Positions 1-8,751 are shown, counted from the first letter of the stretch. The stretch is DNA of 64,000 nt from Frankia sp. AiPa1 (GCF_023243075.1 NZ_JALKFZ020000004.1:62001-126000); one strand, 5' to 3'. Numbers and translations are program-made. Notes: generated by a model from the letters alone, not told the origin.

Positions 1-855
1 AGGGCGACGCTGGCTGCCGAGGGGCTGTTCGCGGCGGCCCGCAAGCGGCGCCTGCCGTTTCTCCCGGTGGCGGTCGGGCTGATCACTGGGCGGGCCAGCG
101 CCGCCGAGCGCGACGTCGTGGAGAACGCGCGCAGGCGTTGGCCGGCGGTGCGCATCGAGCTGCGGGAGGTGGCCGTCCAGGGACCGCTCGCGGTCGGGCA
201 GGTGATCGACGCGTTGCGCGACCTCGACGCGCGGCCCGACGTCGAGGTCATCGTGATCGCTCGCGGTGGTGGGTCGCTCGAGGACCTGCTGCCCTTCTCC
301 GACGAGGCACTGCTGCGCGCCGTGGCGATCGCGCGAACCCCGGTGGTGTCGGCTATCGGACACGAGCAGGACGCCCCACTGCTCGACTTCGTGGCGGACG
401 TGCGAGCCTCCACGCCGACCGATGCCGCCAAACGCGTCGTCCCCGACGTCGGCGAGCAGGCGGCGGCGGTCGCCCAGCTGCGCGCGCGGGCGCGGCGGGC
501 CCTCGGCCACCGGCTTGACCGGGAGGAACGCCGCCTCGCCGACACCCGCCGCCGGCCGGTGCTGGCCGCGCCCTGGGGGGCGCTGGACGGGCGCCAGCAG
601 GAGATCGCCGCATTGCGTGCGCGCGGCCGCCGCTGCGTCCACCATGCGCTCGAGGTGGCCGAGCATGACGTGCGGGCGACGCGGGCGCGGATGCGGGCGC
701 TGTCGCCGGCCGCGACACTCGAGCGCGGCTACGCCGTGGTCCAGCGGACGTCCGACGGTGTGGTGGTGCGCGATCCCGGCGAGGTCACAACGGGTGATGG
801 CCTGGCGGTCCGGGTGTCTGGCGGGCAGCTACGCGCCGTGGTCACCGACGGCTGA
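1..855 (+). CDS. xseA: Exodeoxyribonuclease VII large subunit, 3' part only
   Basis: The C-terminal 284 codons of XseA are present; the gene begins upstream of the window and its reading frame is open from base 1. With XseB this subunit forms exonuclease VII, which degrades single-stranded DNA into oligonucleotides. The central catalytic domain is recognisable from [14 protein letters not shown], then [16 protein letters not shown] at about residues 88-103 of the visible part, and [19 protein letters not shown] shortly after. An Arg/Ala-rich helical region follows, then the C-terminal segment [10 protein letters not shown]. The OB-fold domain expected at the N terminus lies outside the window. 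The small-subunit gene faces it instead of following it. Confidence 0.95.
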   Translation, partial: RATLAAEGLFAAARKRRLPFLPVAVGLITGRASAAERDVVENARRRWPAVRIELREVAVQGPLAVGQVIDALRDLDARPDVEVIVIARGGGSLEDLLPFSDEALLRAVAIARTPVVSAIGHEQDAPLLDFVADVRASTPTDAAKRVVPDVGEQAAAVAQLRARARRALGHRLDREERRLADTRRRPVLAAPWGALDGRQQEIAALRARGRRCVHHALEVAEHDVRATRARMRALSPAATLERGYAVVQRTSDGVVVRDPGEVTTGDGLAVRVSGGQLRAVVTDG

Positions 856-906
856 CCCGTGGAGGGCGGCCGGCTGCGAACTGGGTGTACCGGGCGCGCA
901 AGGCCG

Positions 907-940
907 GACGGGTAGCCGAGAGTGACGGGTAGCCGAGAGT
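907..940. repeat. Exact 17-bp tandem duplication between xseA and xseB
   Basis: The 17-mer GACGGGTAGCCGAGAGT occurs twice without a gap, at 907-923 and 924-940. It fills the space between the end of xseA and the stop codon of the convergent xseB. No good terminator stem is visible beside it. Confidence 0.9.
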
Positions 941-1324
941 TCAGCGTGCGGCGTTCGCCGCGGGCACCCCGATGCCAGCGGTCCCCCCGGGAGCACCGGG
1001 CCCGGCGGGATCGGCGGCGGCCAAGCGCGAACGGGCGCCGTCGAGGAAGCCCTGGCAGGCACGAGCGAGTTGCTCGCCGCGTTCCCACAGCGCCAGCGAC
1101 TGCTCCAGGGTCACGCCACCGGCCTCGAGCTTGTGGACGACCTCCTCCAGCTCCGCGCGCGCCTGCTCGTAGCTGGCCGGTGTCGGCGGGGCGTCCGACG
1201 GCGCGGCGTTCGCCAAGGGGTCATGTGATGGCGACGCCACGTCGCCGGGATGGGATGAAGCCATGGGGTAGGTGTTGGCCGTGTCGCCGAGCGTCGCGGG
1301 TTGAGGGTCTGGGCCTTCTGGCAT
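941..1324 (-). CDS. xseB: Exodeoxyribonuclease VII small subunit
   Basis: The conserved XseB core YEQARAELEEVVHKLEAGG, then TLEQSLALWERGEQLARACQ, identifies the small subunit of exonuclease VII. The protein is about 127 residues; family members are usually 70-90, the excess being a Pro/Ala-rich N-terminal leader and a Gly/Ala tail. I chose the ATG at 1324 over a GTG two codons earlier because GGAGG lies 5 nt upstream of it. The gene faces xseA, whereas in many bacteria, including mycobacteria, the two are codirectional, so the subunits must be expressed from separate promoters here. Confidence 0.9.
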   Translation of the reverse strand: MPEGPDPQPATLGDTANTYPMASSHPGDVASPSHDPLANAAPSDAPPTPASYEQARAELEEVVHKLEAGGVTLEQSLALWERGEQLARACQGFLDGARSRLAAADPAGPGAPGGTAGIGVPAANAAR

Positions 1325-2370
1325 CGCCACCTCCGAGCCGTCGTACGATCAATTTTTCGTCAATCCGGACCTGTGGTCCGATCGTGCTGCTTTGTAGCAT
1401 GCGGCGCGATCGGGGCACATTCCCGCGAGGCCGCACACCAGTATTGCCGGCGCGATCCCGTCACTCCCGAGCTGTCTCCGGTCGCCGAAATCCCACTCCG
1501 GCCGGGCCCAACGTGGTACCAATCAGATGACAATAGTGGTGGAAGTGGGATCGCCGGCGAAAGATCCCTAGTACAAAGATCCAGTACAAAGATCCAGAAT
1601 GCAGAGATCCATCGTACGAGGTCACCGTAGGACGATTCGGATTGGCGGTGGTCCGTGCAGGCGCGGGCCCCGTCTGGCTGACCGCTCCCTGGGGGCGGTT
1701 CGGAGGTACCCGCATGCCCGGCGCACGCCCGACGCCTCCGGCCGTCGGTGGTTCCTCCCGTCGACGGACCCTGCCCGCTTCGCGCGCCGGTGGGGCGCTC
1801 GCGTCCCGGCCAGGCGCCAACCCGCTGCGGCCGTTGGTAAGGCGCGCAGCTGGCCTGGTCCTCGGCATCGCCGTGCTCATTCCCGTGGCCACCGCGGTGG
1901 GCGGCTCGCACGGTGCGCACCCTGACGGCCCGCCGTCCGTTGCCGCGGGCGTCGCCGGTCGCTGACCGCGACGCGAGAGCGCCTCGACCGCGTGGTGCCG
2001 TCCGCCCGCTGCGCTGCGCCCGGCTCGCCGGTCCGGACCCGCGACGAGGTGCCGCGCCGAGACGGGTCCTCGTGGCGCGAATGTCGACAATGTGTGCTTT
2101 CCGGTGTAGGCATGTGTCTGACGGCCGGCTGGATGGAGCGAACGCGGCGGCCCATCGGGCGATAAGCGCAAACGCTTGGCAGAAATGCGTCGGCGCGGGC
2201 GAAGAACGGCCCGTCGAGCACCTGAAGTCCGGCACTTCGGAGGCGGTCCTCCGTACTCTGCCATTCCGGGGCCCGGGTCCCTCCCTCGGTCGAGCCGTTC
2301 GCGGGAGGGCGGGCCGGGAACCGAGCGGCCGAGGGCCGGCTGTGGGTTGGCAGCGGGCCTGGCCGAGAGG
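1325..2370. other. 1-kb stretch with no well-supported gene
   Basis: Apart from one doubtful small frame at 1642-1965, I see no convincing gene. The reverse-strand open frames here are Arg/Pro-rich and look compositional. Around 1563-1610 there is an AT-richer patch with a short repeat, AGTACAAAGATCC twice in tandem followed by a degenerate third copy ending in AGATCC. It could be a promoter or operator upstream of xseB or of the small frame. A second AT-richer patch lies at 2085-2185. Confidence 0.5.
1642..1965 (+). CDS. Possible small membrane-anchored protein
   Basis: This 107-codon frame is not recognised. Its N-terminal two thirds are Gly/Pro/Arg/Ala-rich. A hydrophobic stretch, AAGLVLGIAVLIPVATAV at about residues 69-86, could be one membrane helix, followed by a short hydrophilic tail. 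No ribosome binding site stands out at the ATG, and an internal ATG at 1714 is equally possible. High GC makes open frames of this length common by chance. The hydrophobic segment is the only positive evidence. Confidence 0.25.
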   Translation: MAVVRAGAGPVWLTAPWGRFGGTRMPGARPTPPAVGGSSRRRTLPASRAGGALASRPGANPLRPLVRRAAGLVLGIAVLIPVATAVGGSHGAHPDGPPSVAAGVAGR

Positions 2371-2955
2371 TCAGCTCGCCGTGGTGACAGGGCGCAGGGT
2401 GTGGGCGAGAGTGATCAGGTCGGGCTGTGTGGCGCCGCCGCCCTTGCCGGCGCCGTCGTCGACGACAACCGTGACGCCGTCCTCGGTACGGGAGATCGCC
2501 AGATGCCCCTGGTCGTCGGGGCGGGACTGCCAGGGCACTCCGTCGACGTTCACGCTGCCGCGGGCCGGTCGGTCACCGAGCAGCCTCTGCACCCCGTCCG
2601 GTGCGTTGGTCTGCCGCAGCCTCGCGTAGGTGCGGTGGCCCGGTCGATCGATCACGTAGCCGATCGTGGCCTCGGCGGTCGTGCTGTCGGAGGAGCCGCC
2701 GGCGGGCAGCAGTACGCGAAGCGAGTTCGCCTTCCACAGATCCATCGGCAGGCCGACGGGCGCAAGCGGGGTGTAAGGCGCCTGTCGGGCGAACGCCGCC
2801 ATGGGCTGGGTCGTCTCGACGACCTTGATTGCCTGCTCGTCGCCGCCGCGGGGCATCACAAAGATCACGAAGAGTGCGACGCCGGCCATGACCACGCCGA
2901 GTGAGAGAACCATGTCGCGGATCGTTTCCTGGCCGCGCCGCTGTCGTTGTGCCAC
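2371..2955 (-). CDS. DUF4245 family membrane-anchored protein
   Basis: The 194-residue protein has a short basic N terminus, one membrane helix (about residues 15-33, VLSLGVVMAGVALFVIFVM) and an extracytoplasmic domain. The order of conserved segments (ATIGYVIDRPG, then YARLRQTNAP, then VNVDGVPWQSR) fits DUF4245, an actinobacterial family of unknown function that commonly neighbours glpX. Here it is divergent from glpX across a 385-bp spacer. The start is a GTG at 2955. No enzymatic motif is visible; an envelope location is inferred from the helix. Confidence 0.85.
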   Translation of the reverse strand: MAQRQRRGQETIRDMVLSLGVVMAGVALFVIFVMPRGGDEQAIKVVETTQPMAAFARQAPYTPLAPVGLPMDLWKANSLRVLLPAGGSSDSTTAEATIGYVIDRPGHRTYARLRQTNAPDGVQRLLGDRPARGSVNVDGVPWQSRPDDQGHLAISRTEDGVTVVVDDGAGKGGGATQPDLITLAHTLRPVTTAS

Positions 2956-3099
2956 GACCCCATCTTCCAGGTACGGGCAGCCATGCGGGGCATTGGGGAC
3001 CGGCCAGGAGCGGCCGGGAGCGGCCGATCAGACCGCCGCCAGGTGGGCATCGCCACCGATGTGGGTGGGATCTCGCCTGACCTGGCAGCCGGAACGTAG

Positions 3100-3140
3100 T
3101 CGGGCGGGCGTCACGCCCCCTCCGCGTGACGCCCGCCCGA
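3100..3140. repeat. Perfect 17-bp inverted repeat with 7-nt loop
   Basis: The arms are 3100-3116 and 3124-3140, and the loop CCCCTCC lies at 3117-3123. The arm core is GGGCGGGCGTCACG. There is no T tract on either side. It has the same stem and loop lengths as the hairpin at 5143-5183 but a different sequence, and it lies between divergent starts instead of between gene ends. Confidence 0.9.
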
Positions 3141-3327
3141 TACGAAGCGTTTGACGCCGAGTGGGTGCCGAAGGTTGCACGGAAAATTTCGGGCATGTGG
3201 CTGTCGTCCGCACGACAGCCGGGATCGGGCGATACGGCCAGATCCGTCGAGTCCCTCGCGGTACGCTGACGTGATGTGCAGCCGGTCCCACGCGCTGCTA
3301 TCACGGGCGTCCACGGGGTAGCCGAAC

Positions 3328-3333
3328 TAGGCT
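3328..3333 (+). promoter_or_regulatory. Candidate -10 box of a leaderless glpX mRNA
   Basis: TAGGCT fits the actinobacterial TANNNT -10 pattern. Seven bases later the GTG of glpX begins, and there is no Shine-Dalgarno sequence, which suggests transcription starts at the start codon. Confidence 0.5.
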
Positions 3334-3340
3334 CAGCGCC

Positions 3341-4411
3341 GTGCCTTCCGACGCTCACGCCACCTCCGCCTGGTCCGGTGCCTCCGCCAGATCCGATGCC
3401 ACGGCCGTGCCCGACACACTGGCTGTGCAGGGGCAGGCCCCGGATCGCAACCTCGCGCTCGAGCTCGTCCGGGTAACCGAGGCCGCAGCACTGGCGGCCG
3501 CCCGCTGGGTCGGCCGCGGCGACAAGAACGGCGCCGACGGCGCGGCGGTCGACGCGATGCGCCGCCTGGTCGGCACGGTCTCTATGCGCGGGGTCGTCGT
3601 CATCGGTGAAGGGGAGAAGGACGAGGCCCCGATGCTGTTCAACGGCGAGCAGGTCGGATCGGGCGAGGGTCCCGAGTGTGACGTCGCCGTCGACCCGGTG
3701 GATGGCACGACGCTGACATCCAAGGGGATGAACAACGCCGTGTCGGTCATGGCGGTCAGCGAGCGCGGGTCGATGTATGACGCGACCGCCTGCTTCTACA
3801 TGGAGAAGCTGGTCACCGGTCCGGAGGCTGCCGACGTGGTGGATATCACCGCCTCCGTCGAGGACAACGTGCGGGCCGTCGCCAAGGCGAAGGCGATCCA
3901 CCCACGTGATGTCACCGTGGTGGTGCTTGACCGGCCGCGGCACAACGAGCTGGTCGATGAGATCCGCGCCGCGGGTGCCCGGGTGAAACTGATCTCTGAC
4001 GGTGACGTCGCCGGTGCCGTGATGGCCGCCAGCGCCGGCACCGGTGTCGACCTGCTGTTGGGCATCGGTGGTACCCCGGAAGGGATCATCACCGCCTGCG
4101 CGGTGACCTGCCTCGGTGGTGTGATCCAGGGGCGGTTGTGGCCGCGCGACGAGACGGAGCGCGCGAAGGTCCTCGCGGCCGGCCAGGACCCGTCCCAGGT
4201 GTTGTCCACCGGGGACCTTGTGGCCAGCGACAACGTCTTCTTCGTCGCGACCGGAATCACGGATGGCGAGCTCCTCGCCGGGGTACGGTACCGCCCGGGT
4301 GGCGCCAGCACGTCCTCGCTGGTGATGCGGTCGCGGTCAGGCACCATCCGGCGGGTGGACAGCCAGCACCAGCTCACCAAGCTGCAGGCGTACTCCACCG
4401 TCCCGTTCTAG
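3341..4411 (+). CDS. glpX: Fructose-1,6-bisphosphatase class II
   Basis: GlpX hydrolyses fructose 1,6-bisphosphate to fructose 6-phosphate for gluconeogenesis. The family signatures are clear: [15 protein letters not shown] and the metal-binding DPVDGTT (Asp118 and Asp121), then [17 protein letters not shown]. The C-terminal half carries [15 protein letters not shown], the sugar-phosphate region. The 356 residues include about 30 Ala/Ser-rich N-terminal residues before the conserved core. The start is the GTG at 3341, apparently leaderless. The next gene follows after 24 bp and may share its transcript. Confidence 0.95.
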   Translation: MPSDAHATSAWSGASARSDATAVPDTLAVQGQAPDRNLALELVRVTEAAALAAARWVGRGDKNGADGAAVDAMRRLVGTVSMRGVVVIGEGEKDEAPMLFNGEQVGSGEGPECDVAVDPVDGTTLTSKGMNNAVSVMAVSERGSMYDATACFYMEKLVTGPEAADVVDITASVEDNVRAVAKAKAIHPRDVTVVVLDRPRHNELVDEIRAAGARVKLISDGDVAGAVMAASAGTGVDLLLGIGGTPEGIITACAVTCLGGVIQGRLWPRDETERAKVLAAGQDPSQVLSTGDLVASDNVFFVATGITDGELLAGVRYRPGGASTSSLVMRSRSGTIRRVDSQHQLTKLQAYSTVPF

Positions 4412-4435
4412 AACGCAGGGTGGGGAGGCGAACGC

Positions 4436-5158
4436 GTGGCGCGAGTCTCCCCCCGACTGCTCCGACCAGCGGCGCTGCTCGACCGGTTGGACCGGCCCGG
4501 TCCGCACGGCAGCGCGGCCGAGGTTCGCACACTGCGGGCCGCGGCACTGCGATTTCTGCACCATCCTCGGCCGCCGGTCCTGCTTGGCTGTGTGGGCGTG
4601 CTCGCCGCGGTGCGTGCCGTACGCGGGCCGTGGCGGCCTGGGCGGGACGGCCGGGTGGTTCTGGCGGCTGCGAGTGCCCAGCCGTTCGTCGAGTGGGGTG
4701 TTCACCGCCTGCTGCTGCATGCGAGTCCCGGGACCTGGCTGGGAGCGATCGGCTATCAGGCCGCCGGCTACGGTCACGAGCAGCATCACGGGGACCCGAC
4801 CAGTCTCGACACGATGTTCCTGCGTCCCCGTGAGGTGATCATAGGGACGGCGCTCGCCGTCGGACCGGCTGTGTTCGGGCCGGTCGGGGTGGCGACTGGT
4901 GCGCTGTGCGCCGGGGCCGGCGTGCTTGCCTACGACTGGACGCATTTCCTGCTGCACACCCGGGTCCCGCCGCGTTCGGCCTACTACCGATGCCTGCACC
5001 GCGGGCATCGGCTGCACCACTACCGCAACGAGCGATACTGGCTGGGCGTGACCAGCCCGCTGGGCGATCTGATCATGCGCACCCGGCCCCGCCGGGACGC
5101 GGTGGGCGTATCCCCCACCATTTCCCACCCGCAGCGGGGCGGCTCTGCTCCGGGCTGA
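4436..5158 (+). CDS. Fatty acid hydroxylase/sterol desaturase superfamily membrane protein
   Basis: All eight or more metal-ligand histidines of this di-iron family are present: HRLLLH (residues 90-95), HEQHH (114-118), HFLLH (170-174) and HRGHRLHH (188-195). Hydrophobic segments between them fit membrane helices. Members oxidise lipid substrates; carotenoid hydroxylases, ceramide hydroxylases and hopanoid or sterol enzymes are all possible, and the substrate cannot be told. The GTG start is preceded by GGGGAGG. The last codons and the stop lie inside the 17-bp hairpin at 5143-5183, so the C terminus GGSAPG is partly dictated by that element. Confidence 0.85.
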   Translation: MARVSPRLLRPAALLDRLDRPGPHGSAAEVRTLRAAALRFLHHPRPPVLLGCVGVLAAVRAVRGPWRPGRDGRVVLAAASAQPFVEWGVHRLLLHASPGTWLGAIGYQAAGYGHEQHHGDPTSLDTMFLRPREVIIGTALAVGPAVFGPVGVATGALCAGAGVLAYDWTHFLLHTRVPPRSAYYRCLHRGHRLHHYRNERYWLGVTSPLGDLIMRTRPRRDAVGVSPTISHPQRGGSAPG

Positions 5159-5183
5159 CGGATTGTGTCAGCCCGGAGCAGAG
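5143..5183. terminator. Bidirectional terminator-like hairpin containing both stop codons
   Basis: Perfect 17-bp arms at 5143-5159 and 5167-5183 flank the 7-nt loop GGATTGT. The stop codon of the forward hydroxylase gene (5156-5158) and that of the reverse NodB-like gene (5168-5170) both fall inside the structure. Both proteins consequently end in SAPG. There is no T tract, as is common in actinobacterial terminators. The position between convergent genes supports a shared terminator. Confidence 0.85.
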
Positions 5184-6295
5184 TCACCGACGGTCTGCAG
5201 TGCGGCCGGTTCCGCGGAACCGGCCGGTGCGCTGGCGGCGGCTGGAGCCGTGCTGCCTGGCGGCAGCTCCACGGGAACCGGGATGCCATCCGCGGCCCGG
5301 CCCAGCCGTGGGCGGAACGGTCCGACCGTGCGGCCCATGCGGCCCATGCGGCCCATGCGGAACAGACGGTCAGCCGCGTGCACCGGAGGCGGTTCGCTGT
5401 GCCCGAAACCGCCGAGCCAGGCCACCAGCCTGCTGTCAGGAGTCGCCGCGTCGACGGCCAGGCGGGCGAGGGCAAACCGGTCATCGTCCGGGTGGGACAG
5501 CACGTCGCGGACCGCGCAGGCCGAGCTGTACCCCGCGGAGATCACCAGCTGCCGAACGGAAAGGTCATAACCTCCACCTGGGTAGGCGAATGTGCGCGGT
5601 TCGTCGCCGATGGCCCCGGCCAGCCGCCGACGGGAAAGGGTGAGTTCCGCGATGACGTCGCTGCGGGCCAGTTCGTTGAGCGGTCGTCCGGTGTGTCCGG
5701 AACCACCGATCTCGATTCCCAATCCACGGATGCGGTGAAGATCAGTACGGTGGAAATAGCCCGGATCGCCTACCCGGGAACTGGTGAGGAAGACGGTCGC
5801 GGTGAGCCCGAACTCGACCAGCAGTCGTAGGGCGCTCATTGTTGTTCCGCCCCCGTCGTCAATGGTGAGGACGAGCGGGCCGCGTGACGCTGCCGCGTCT
5901 GGCCGGGCGTTGCCGGTGTCTGTCTCCGTGTCCGGGCTGATCGCCGCGCGGCCACCGGCCATGCCTGGACCAGCCGCGTTGGCCGCGCTCAGGGAGTTTA
6001 CGTAGCCCGACACGCTCATGGCCTGGCGGCCGGAGGCCGCGATCAGCTGGCAGTGCCGGGCAAAGGTGCCGAGCGGCATCGGCCGGCGCCGAGCGCCTCG
6101 CGTGGTGTGCGGGTCAAACGATCGGTAACGCAGAATCGGGACCAGCTGCCTACGTTCGGGTGGGTGCTGGCTGGAGCTCGTCACGGCCTGATCACAGCGC
6201 CGCACCATGGCCCGATCGATGTCGCCCTGGCGGATGTCCTCGGTGCGAACGACAAGCAGGCCTCCCTGCGGTCGCCGCGGCCGTGGACGCGGCAC
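5168..6295 (-). CDS. NodB/polysaccharide-deacetylase-like protein with altered motifs
   Basis: The fold is recognisable from VPILRYRSFD (about residues 52-60), LTIDDGG (143-149), GLTATVFL, GLGIEIGG and RTFAYPGGGYD (234-244). NodB enzymes remove acyl groups from carbohydrates using an Asp and two His as metal ligands. Here the Asp pair of motif 1 is kept (Asp146, Asp147), but motif 2 reads HTGRP (201-205) instead of HTxxH, and the usual YHS near the N terminus is YRS. Activity may be lost or changed. No signal peptide is seen. The GTG at 6295 lacks a good ribosome site, so the true start may be up to 50 codons further in. The C terminus carries a 9-bp DNA repeat giving RMGRMGRMG. Confidence 0.75.
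   Translation of the reverse strand: MPRPRPRRPQGGLLVVRTEDIRQGDIDRAMVRRCDQAVTSSSQHPPERRQLVPILRYRSFDPHTTRGARRRPMPLGTFARHCQLIAASGRQAMSVSGYVNSLSAANAAGPGMAGGRAAISPDTETDTGNARPDAAASRGPLVLTIDDGGGTTMSALRLLVEFGLTATVFLTSSRVGDPGYFHRTDLHRIRGLGIEIGGSGHTGRPLNELARSDVIAELTLSRRRLAGAIGDEPRTFAYPGGGYDLSVRQLVISAGYSSACAVRDVLSHPDDDRFALARLAVDAATPDSRLVAWLGGFGHSEPPPVHAADRLFRMGRMGRMGRTVGPFRPRLGRAADGIPVPVELPPGSTAPAAASAPAGSAEPAALQTVGDSAPG
5331..5357. repeat. 9-bp repeat, three exact copies, in coding sequence
   Basis: CGGCCCATG occurs three times in tandem. On the reverse strand it encodes the repeated Met-Gly-Arg in the C-terminal part of the NodB-like protein. Confidence 0.9.
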
Positions 6296-6567
6296 GGGTA
6301 AATAGCACGGAAGTGCGTCCCGAGGGGCGAATTTGTGACGCGTATGGAATGTAGCACGGGCGGCTGCAAAGGCAAGTGAAGCGCCCGCCGTAGGTATCCG
6401 AACGGGTGGGTCACTCCGTGGGACATGGTTAGCCTGATTTACCGGGCATTGTTATTTCTGGGCCGAGCTACCCGCTTTGTGTGGGGGGTCGGATGTTTCA
6501 TGGTCGTGCCGGTGTTGGCCGGATGGCTGGTGACCCGGGCAGCGGCAGGCAGGCAGGCCGACGGACG

Positions 6568-7146
6568 CTAGCGGGCCGGGCGGCGTCGGCGGTCACCGGG
6601 CGGCGTGGCGAGCGCGCGCATCCGTTCCCGCCGGGCGACCTGTGCCCGGCGGCCGCGGAACAGTGCGATCAGAGTGACCAGGACGAATGCGGCCAGCAGG
6701 ATCGGCGCGTGCAGGATCATCTCCGAGGCGATGTCGATCGCCTTGTCCCGTAGCCCGGTGCTGCCGTCGCCGGTGGACGGATGCAGATAGCCCACGCCGA
6801 TGGTGATGAGCGCGTACACCAGTGGCGGCATGATCACGACACCGAGCAGGTCGTCGGTGTGCACGCGGACGGCAACCAGGACGCAGGCGCCGATGAACAA
6901 CATCCCGAAGCAGTACTTCAACGAGCCGAACGCCGCCGTGTCGATCGCCGCCCCGACGCCGCCGAGGACAAGGACGACCAGCGCGGTGCCGAGAGCGGTC
7001 AGCCCGCGGCGGCTGCCCGTGAACAGGGTCGGGGGAGGTCCACCCGAGCGCGTACGCGAACCGCGGACATACGGATCGTCGAACCTGTCGGCACGCGCGG
7101 ATCTACCCGGCGGCCCGGCTGACTGCCGATGTGGCGGCACACTCAC
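6568..7146 (-). CDS. DUF6542 family membrane protein
   Basis: The 192-residue protein has a Pro/Arg-rich N terminus, then several hydrophobic helices (LTALGTALVVLVLGGVG, then YCFGMLFIGACVLVAVRV, LGVVIMPPLVYALITIGV, ILLAAFVLVTLIALF) and a strongly basic C-terminal tail. This layout fits DUF6542, an actinobacterial integral membrane family of unknown function often found near ychF and rmuC. I chose the GTG at 7146 because a TACCTT -10 box ends 6 nt before it; an ATG 17 codons upstream is also open. Confidence 0.7.
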   Translation of the reverse strand: MSVPPHRQSAGPPGRSARADRFDDPYVRGSRTRSGGPPPTLFTGSRRGLTALGTALVVLVLGGVGAAIDTAAFGSLKYCFGMLFIGACVLVAVRVHTDDLLGVVIMPPLVYALITIGVGYLHPSTGDGSTGLRDKAIDIASEMILHAPILLAAFVLVTLIALFRGRRAQVARRERMRALATPPGDRRRRPAR

Positions 7147-7152
7147 GAACGC

Positions 7153-7158
7153 AAGGTA
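7153..7158 (-). promoter_or_regulatory. Candidate -10 box of a leaderless DUF6542 mRNA
   Basis: Read on the reverse strand the sequence is TACCTT, ending 6 nt before the GTG at 7146. This spacing is why that start was chosen. Confidence 0.45.
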
Positions 7159-7311
7159 CCGCCCACGGATTTCCAATGCGTCAGGACGATGCATCATGCC
7201 GCCGTATCGGCGCCCTCGCTGGAGCTTTCTGTGGTCGGACCACTGCCTTGCGTTGCAGTTTCCCGAGCTTTCCAGTCGTTTGCCGCTGATGTCCCCCCTG
7301 TCGCCCGCCGA

Positions 7312-8751
7312 CTAGGTCTGGTGGGCGACGGGGCCCGACGCGTCGGGCCCTGTCGGTTGGTAGGACTCCCCGCGGACGTCCGAATCCCGGTCGCGGACGT
7401 CCGCCAGCAGCTCGGCGGCGGACAGTGGGCGCACACCGGTCTCGATCGGGCCGGGACCGGTCAGGGTGCCCTCGACGACATCCATGGCAGCCAGGCGTCG
7501 CGCGGGTGTCAGGACGCGGTTCTCCAGCGAGCCCACCGTGGCATTGAACTCGCCGACGGCACGGCCGAGAGCGCGGCCGAGCCGGTCGAGATGCTCGCCG
7601 AGGGTGCCGAGCCGGGTGTAGAGGTCCCGTCCGAGTTCGAAGATCTCTCTGGTGCGCGCCGTGAGCGCCTCCTGCGTCCACGCATGCGCGATGGTCCGCA
7701 GCATCGCGATCAGCGTGGTCGGTGTGGCGATGATGACCTTGCGGGCGGCGGCGTGCTCGAGCAGGCCGGGGTCGTGGTCGAGGGCGGGAGCGAGGAACGC
7801 CTCCGCGGGCACGAACAACACGACGAACTCCGGCGAGGACGGCAGCCGCCGCCAGTACGACTTGGCGGCGAGCCCGTCCACGTGCGCGCGCAGGTGCCGG
7901 GCATGCGCCGCCATCCGCCCGGCGCGGTACTGCTCGTCGGAGCTCTCGGCGGCGTCGAGGAAGGCGGCGAGCGGCACCTTCGCGTCGACGGCGACGTTGC
8001 GACCGCCGGCGAGATGCACGACCATGTCCGGCCGCAGCGGGCCGTCGTCACCCTGGAGGGTCATCTGCTCGGTGAAGTCGCAGCGGTTGAGCATGCCCGC
8101 GACCTCGGCGACCCGACGCAGCTGCATCTCGCCCCACGCTCCCCGGGCCTGCGGCCGGCGCAGCACCGTGACCAGCGCCGAGGTCTGCGTGCGCAGGTTC
8201 TCCGAGGCCTCACGGGCGAACCGGACCTGCTCGACGAGCGAGGCGTACGCCTCGGTGCGGGCGGTCTCCAGCTCGCGTAGCCGCCCCTCCATCCGGCCAA
8301 GGGCCTCGGCCAGCGGACTGACCATGCTTTCCACCGCGGCCCGGCGGGCATCGAGATCGCCCCGGGCGCGGGCGCCGGCCTCGTCGAACCGGGCGGTGGC
8401 GAGCTCGACGAGCTGCTGGCTCGCCCCTGCCAGAGCCTGCGCGGACAGCGCCTGGAAGCTCTCCGCGAGCCGCTGCTGGCTCTGCTCGACGAGCGCGACC
8501 CGCTCGCCCGCGGAGCGTTTCTCGTACTCCAGGGCCGTGCGCAGCCCGGACATGTCGGCCTCGGCGAGCTGGGCACGTTCGAGGGCGGTGGCGGTCGCCG
8601 CTCTGGCCTCGTCCCGCTCGCACAGCACCGTGGCGTGCGCGGCGGACAGCGCCGCATGGCGCGGATCGGCCAGCCGACGGGCGCCGAGGAAGCCACCGAC
8701 GGCACCGAGGACCAGCCCGACGAGGGTCAGCAGCGCGCTGGTGGTGTCCAC
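7312..8751 (-). CDS. rmuC: DNA recombination protein RmuC
   Basis: The protein begins with a membrane helix (LTLVGLVLGAVGGFLGA), continues with a long Ala/Glu/Arg coiled coil (about residues 35-190) and ends with the RmuC nuclease-like domain: RGAWGEMQLRRVAEVAGM, then RPDMVVHLAGGRNVAVDAK, FVVLFVPAEAFLAPAL and ATPTTLIAMLRTIAHAW. RmuC is a PD-(D/E)XK-related protein that limits DNA inversions and rearrangements. The GTG at 8751 places the helix at the extreme N terminus; a TTG at 8763 is possible. It is divergent from ychF across about 60 bp. The family's usual length is 400-500 residues. Confidence 0.9.
   Translation of the reverse strand: MDTTSALLTLVGLVLGAVGGFLGARRLADPRHAALSAAHATVLCERDEARAATATALERAQLAEADMSGLRTALEYEKRSAGERVALVEQSQQRLAESFQALSAQALAGASQQLVELATARFDEAGARARGDLDARRAAVESMVSPLAEALGRMEGRLRELETARTEAYASLVEQVRFAREASENLRTQTSALVTVLRRPQARGAWGEMQLRRVAEVAGMLNRCDFTEQMTLQGDDGPLRPDMVVHLAGGRNVAVDAKVPLAAFLDAAESSDEQYRAGRMAAHARHLRAHVDGLAAKSYWRRLPSSPEFVVLFVPAEAFLAPALDHDPGLLEHAAARKVIIATPTTLIAMLRTIAHAWTQEALTARTREIFELGRDLYTRLGTLGEHLDRLGRALGRAVGEFNATVGSLENRVLTPARRLAAMDVVEGTLTGPGPIETGVRPLSAAELLADVRDRDSDVRGESYQPTGPDASGPVAHQT

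Larger units (their letters stand above)
2956..3340. promoter_or_regulatory. Divergent DUF4245/glpX intergenic region
   Basis: This 385-bp spacer holds the starts of two divergent genes, so it should carry promoters for both. Visible elements are a perfect 17-bp hairpin at 3100-3140 and a -10-like TAGGCT at 3328-3333 just before glpX. The stretch 3160-3260 is less GC-rich than the flanks. I find no credible gene in it. Confidence 0.6.
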
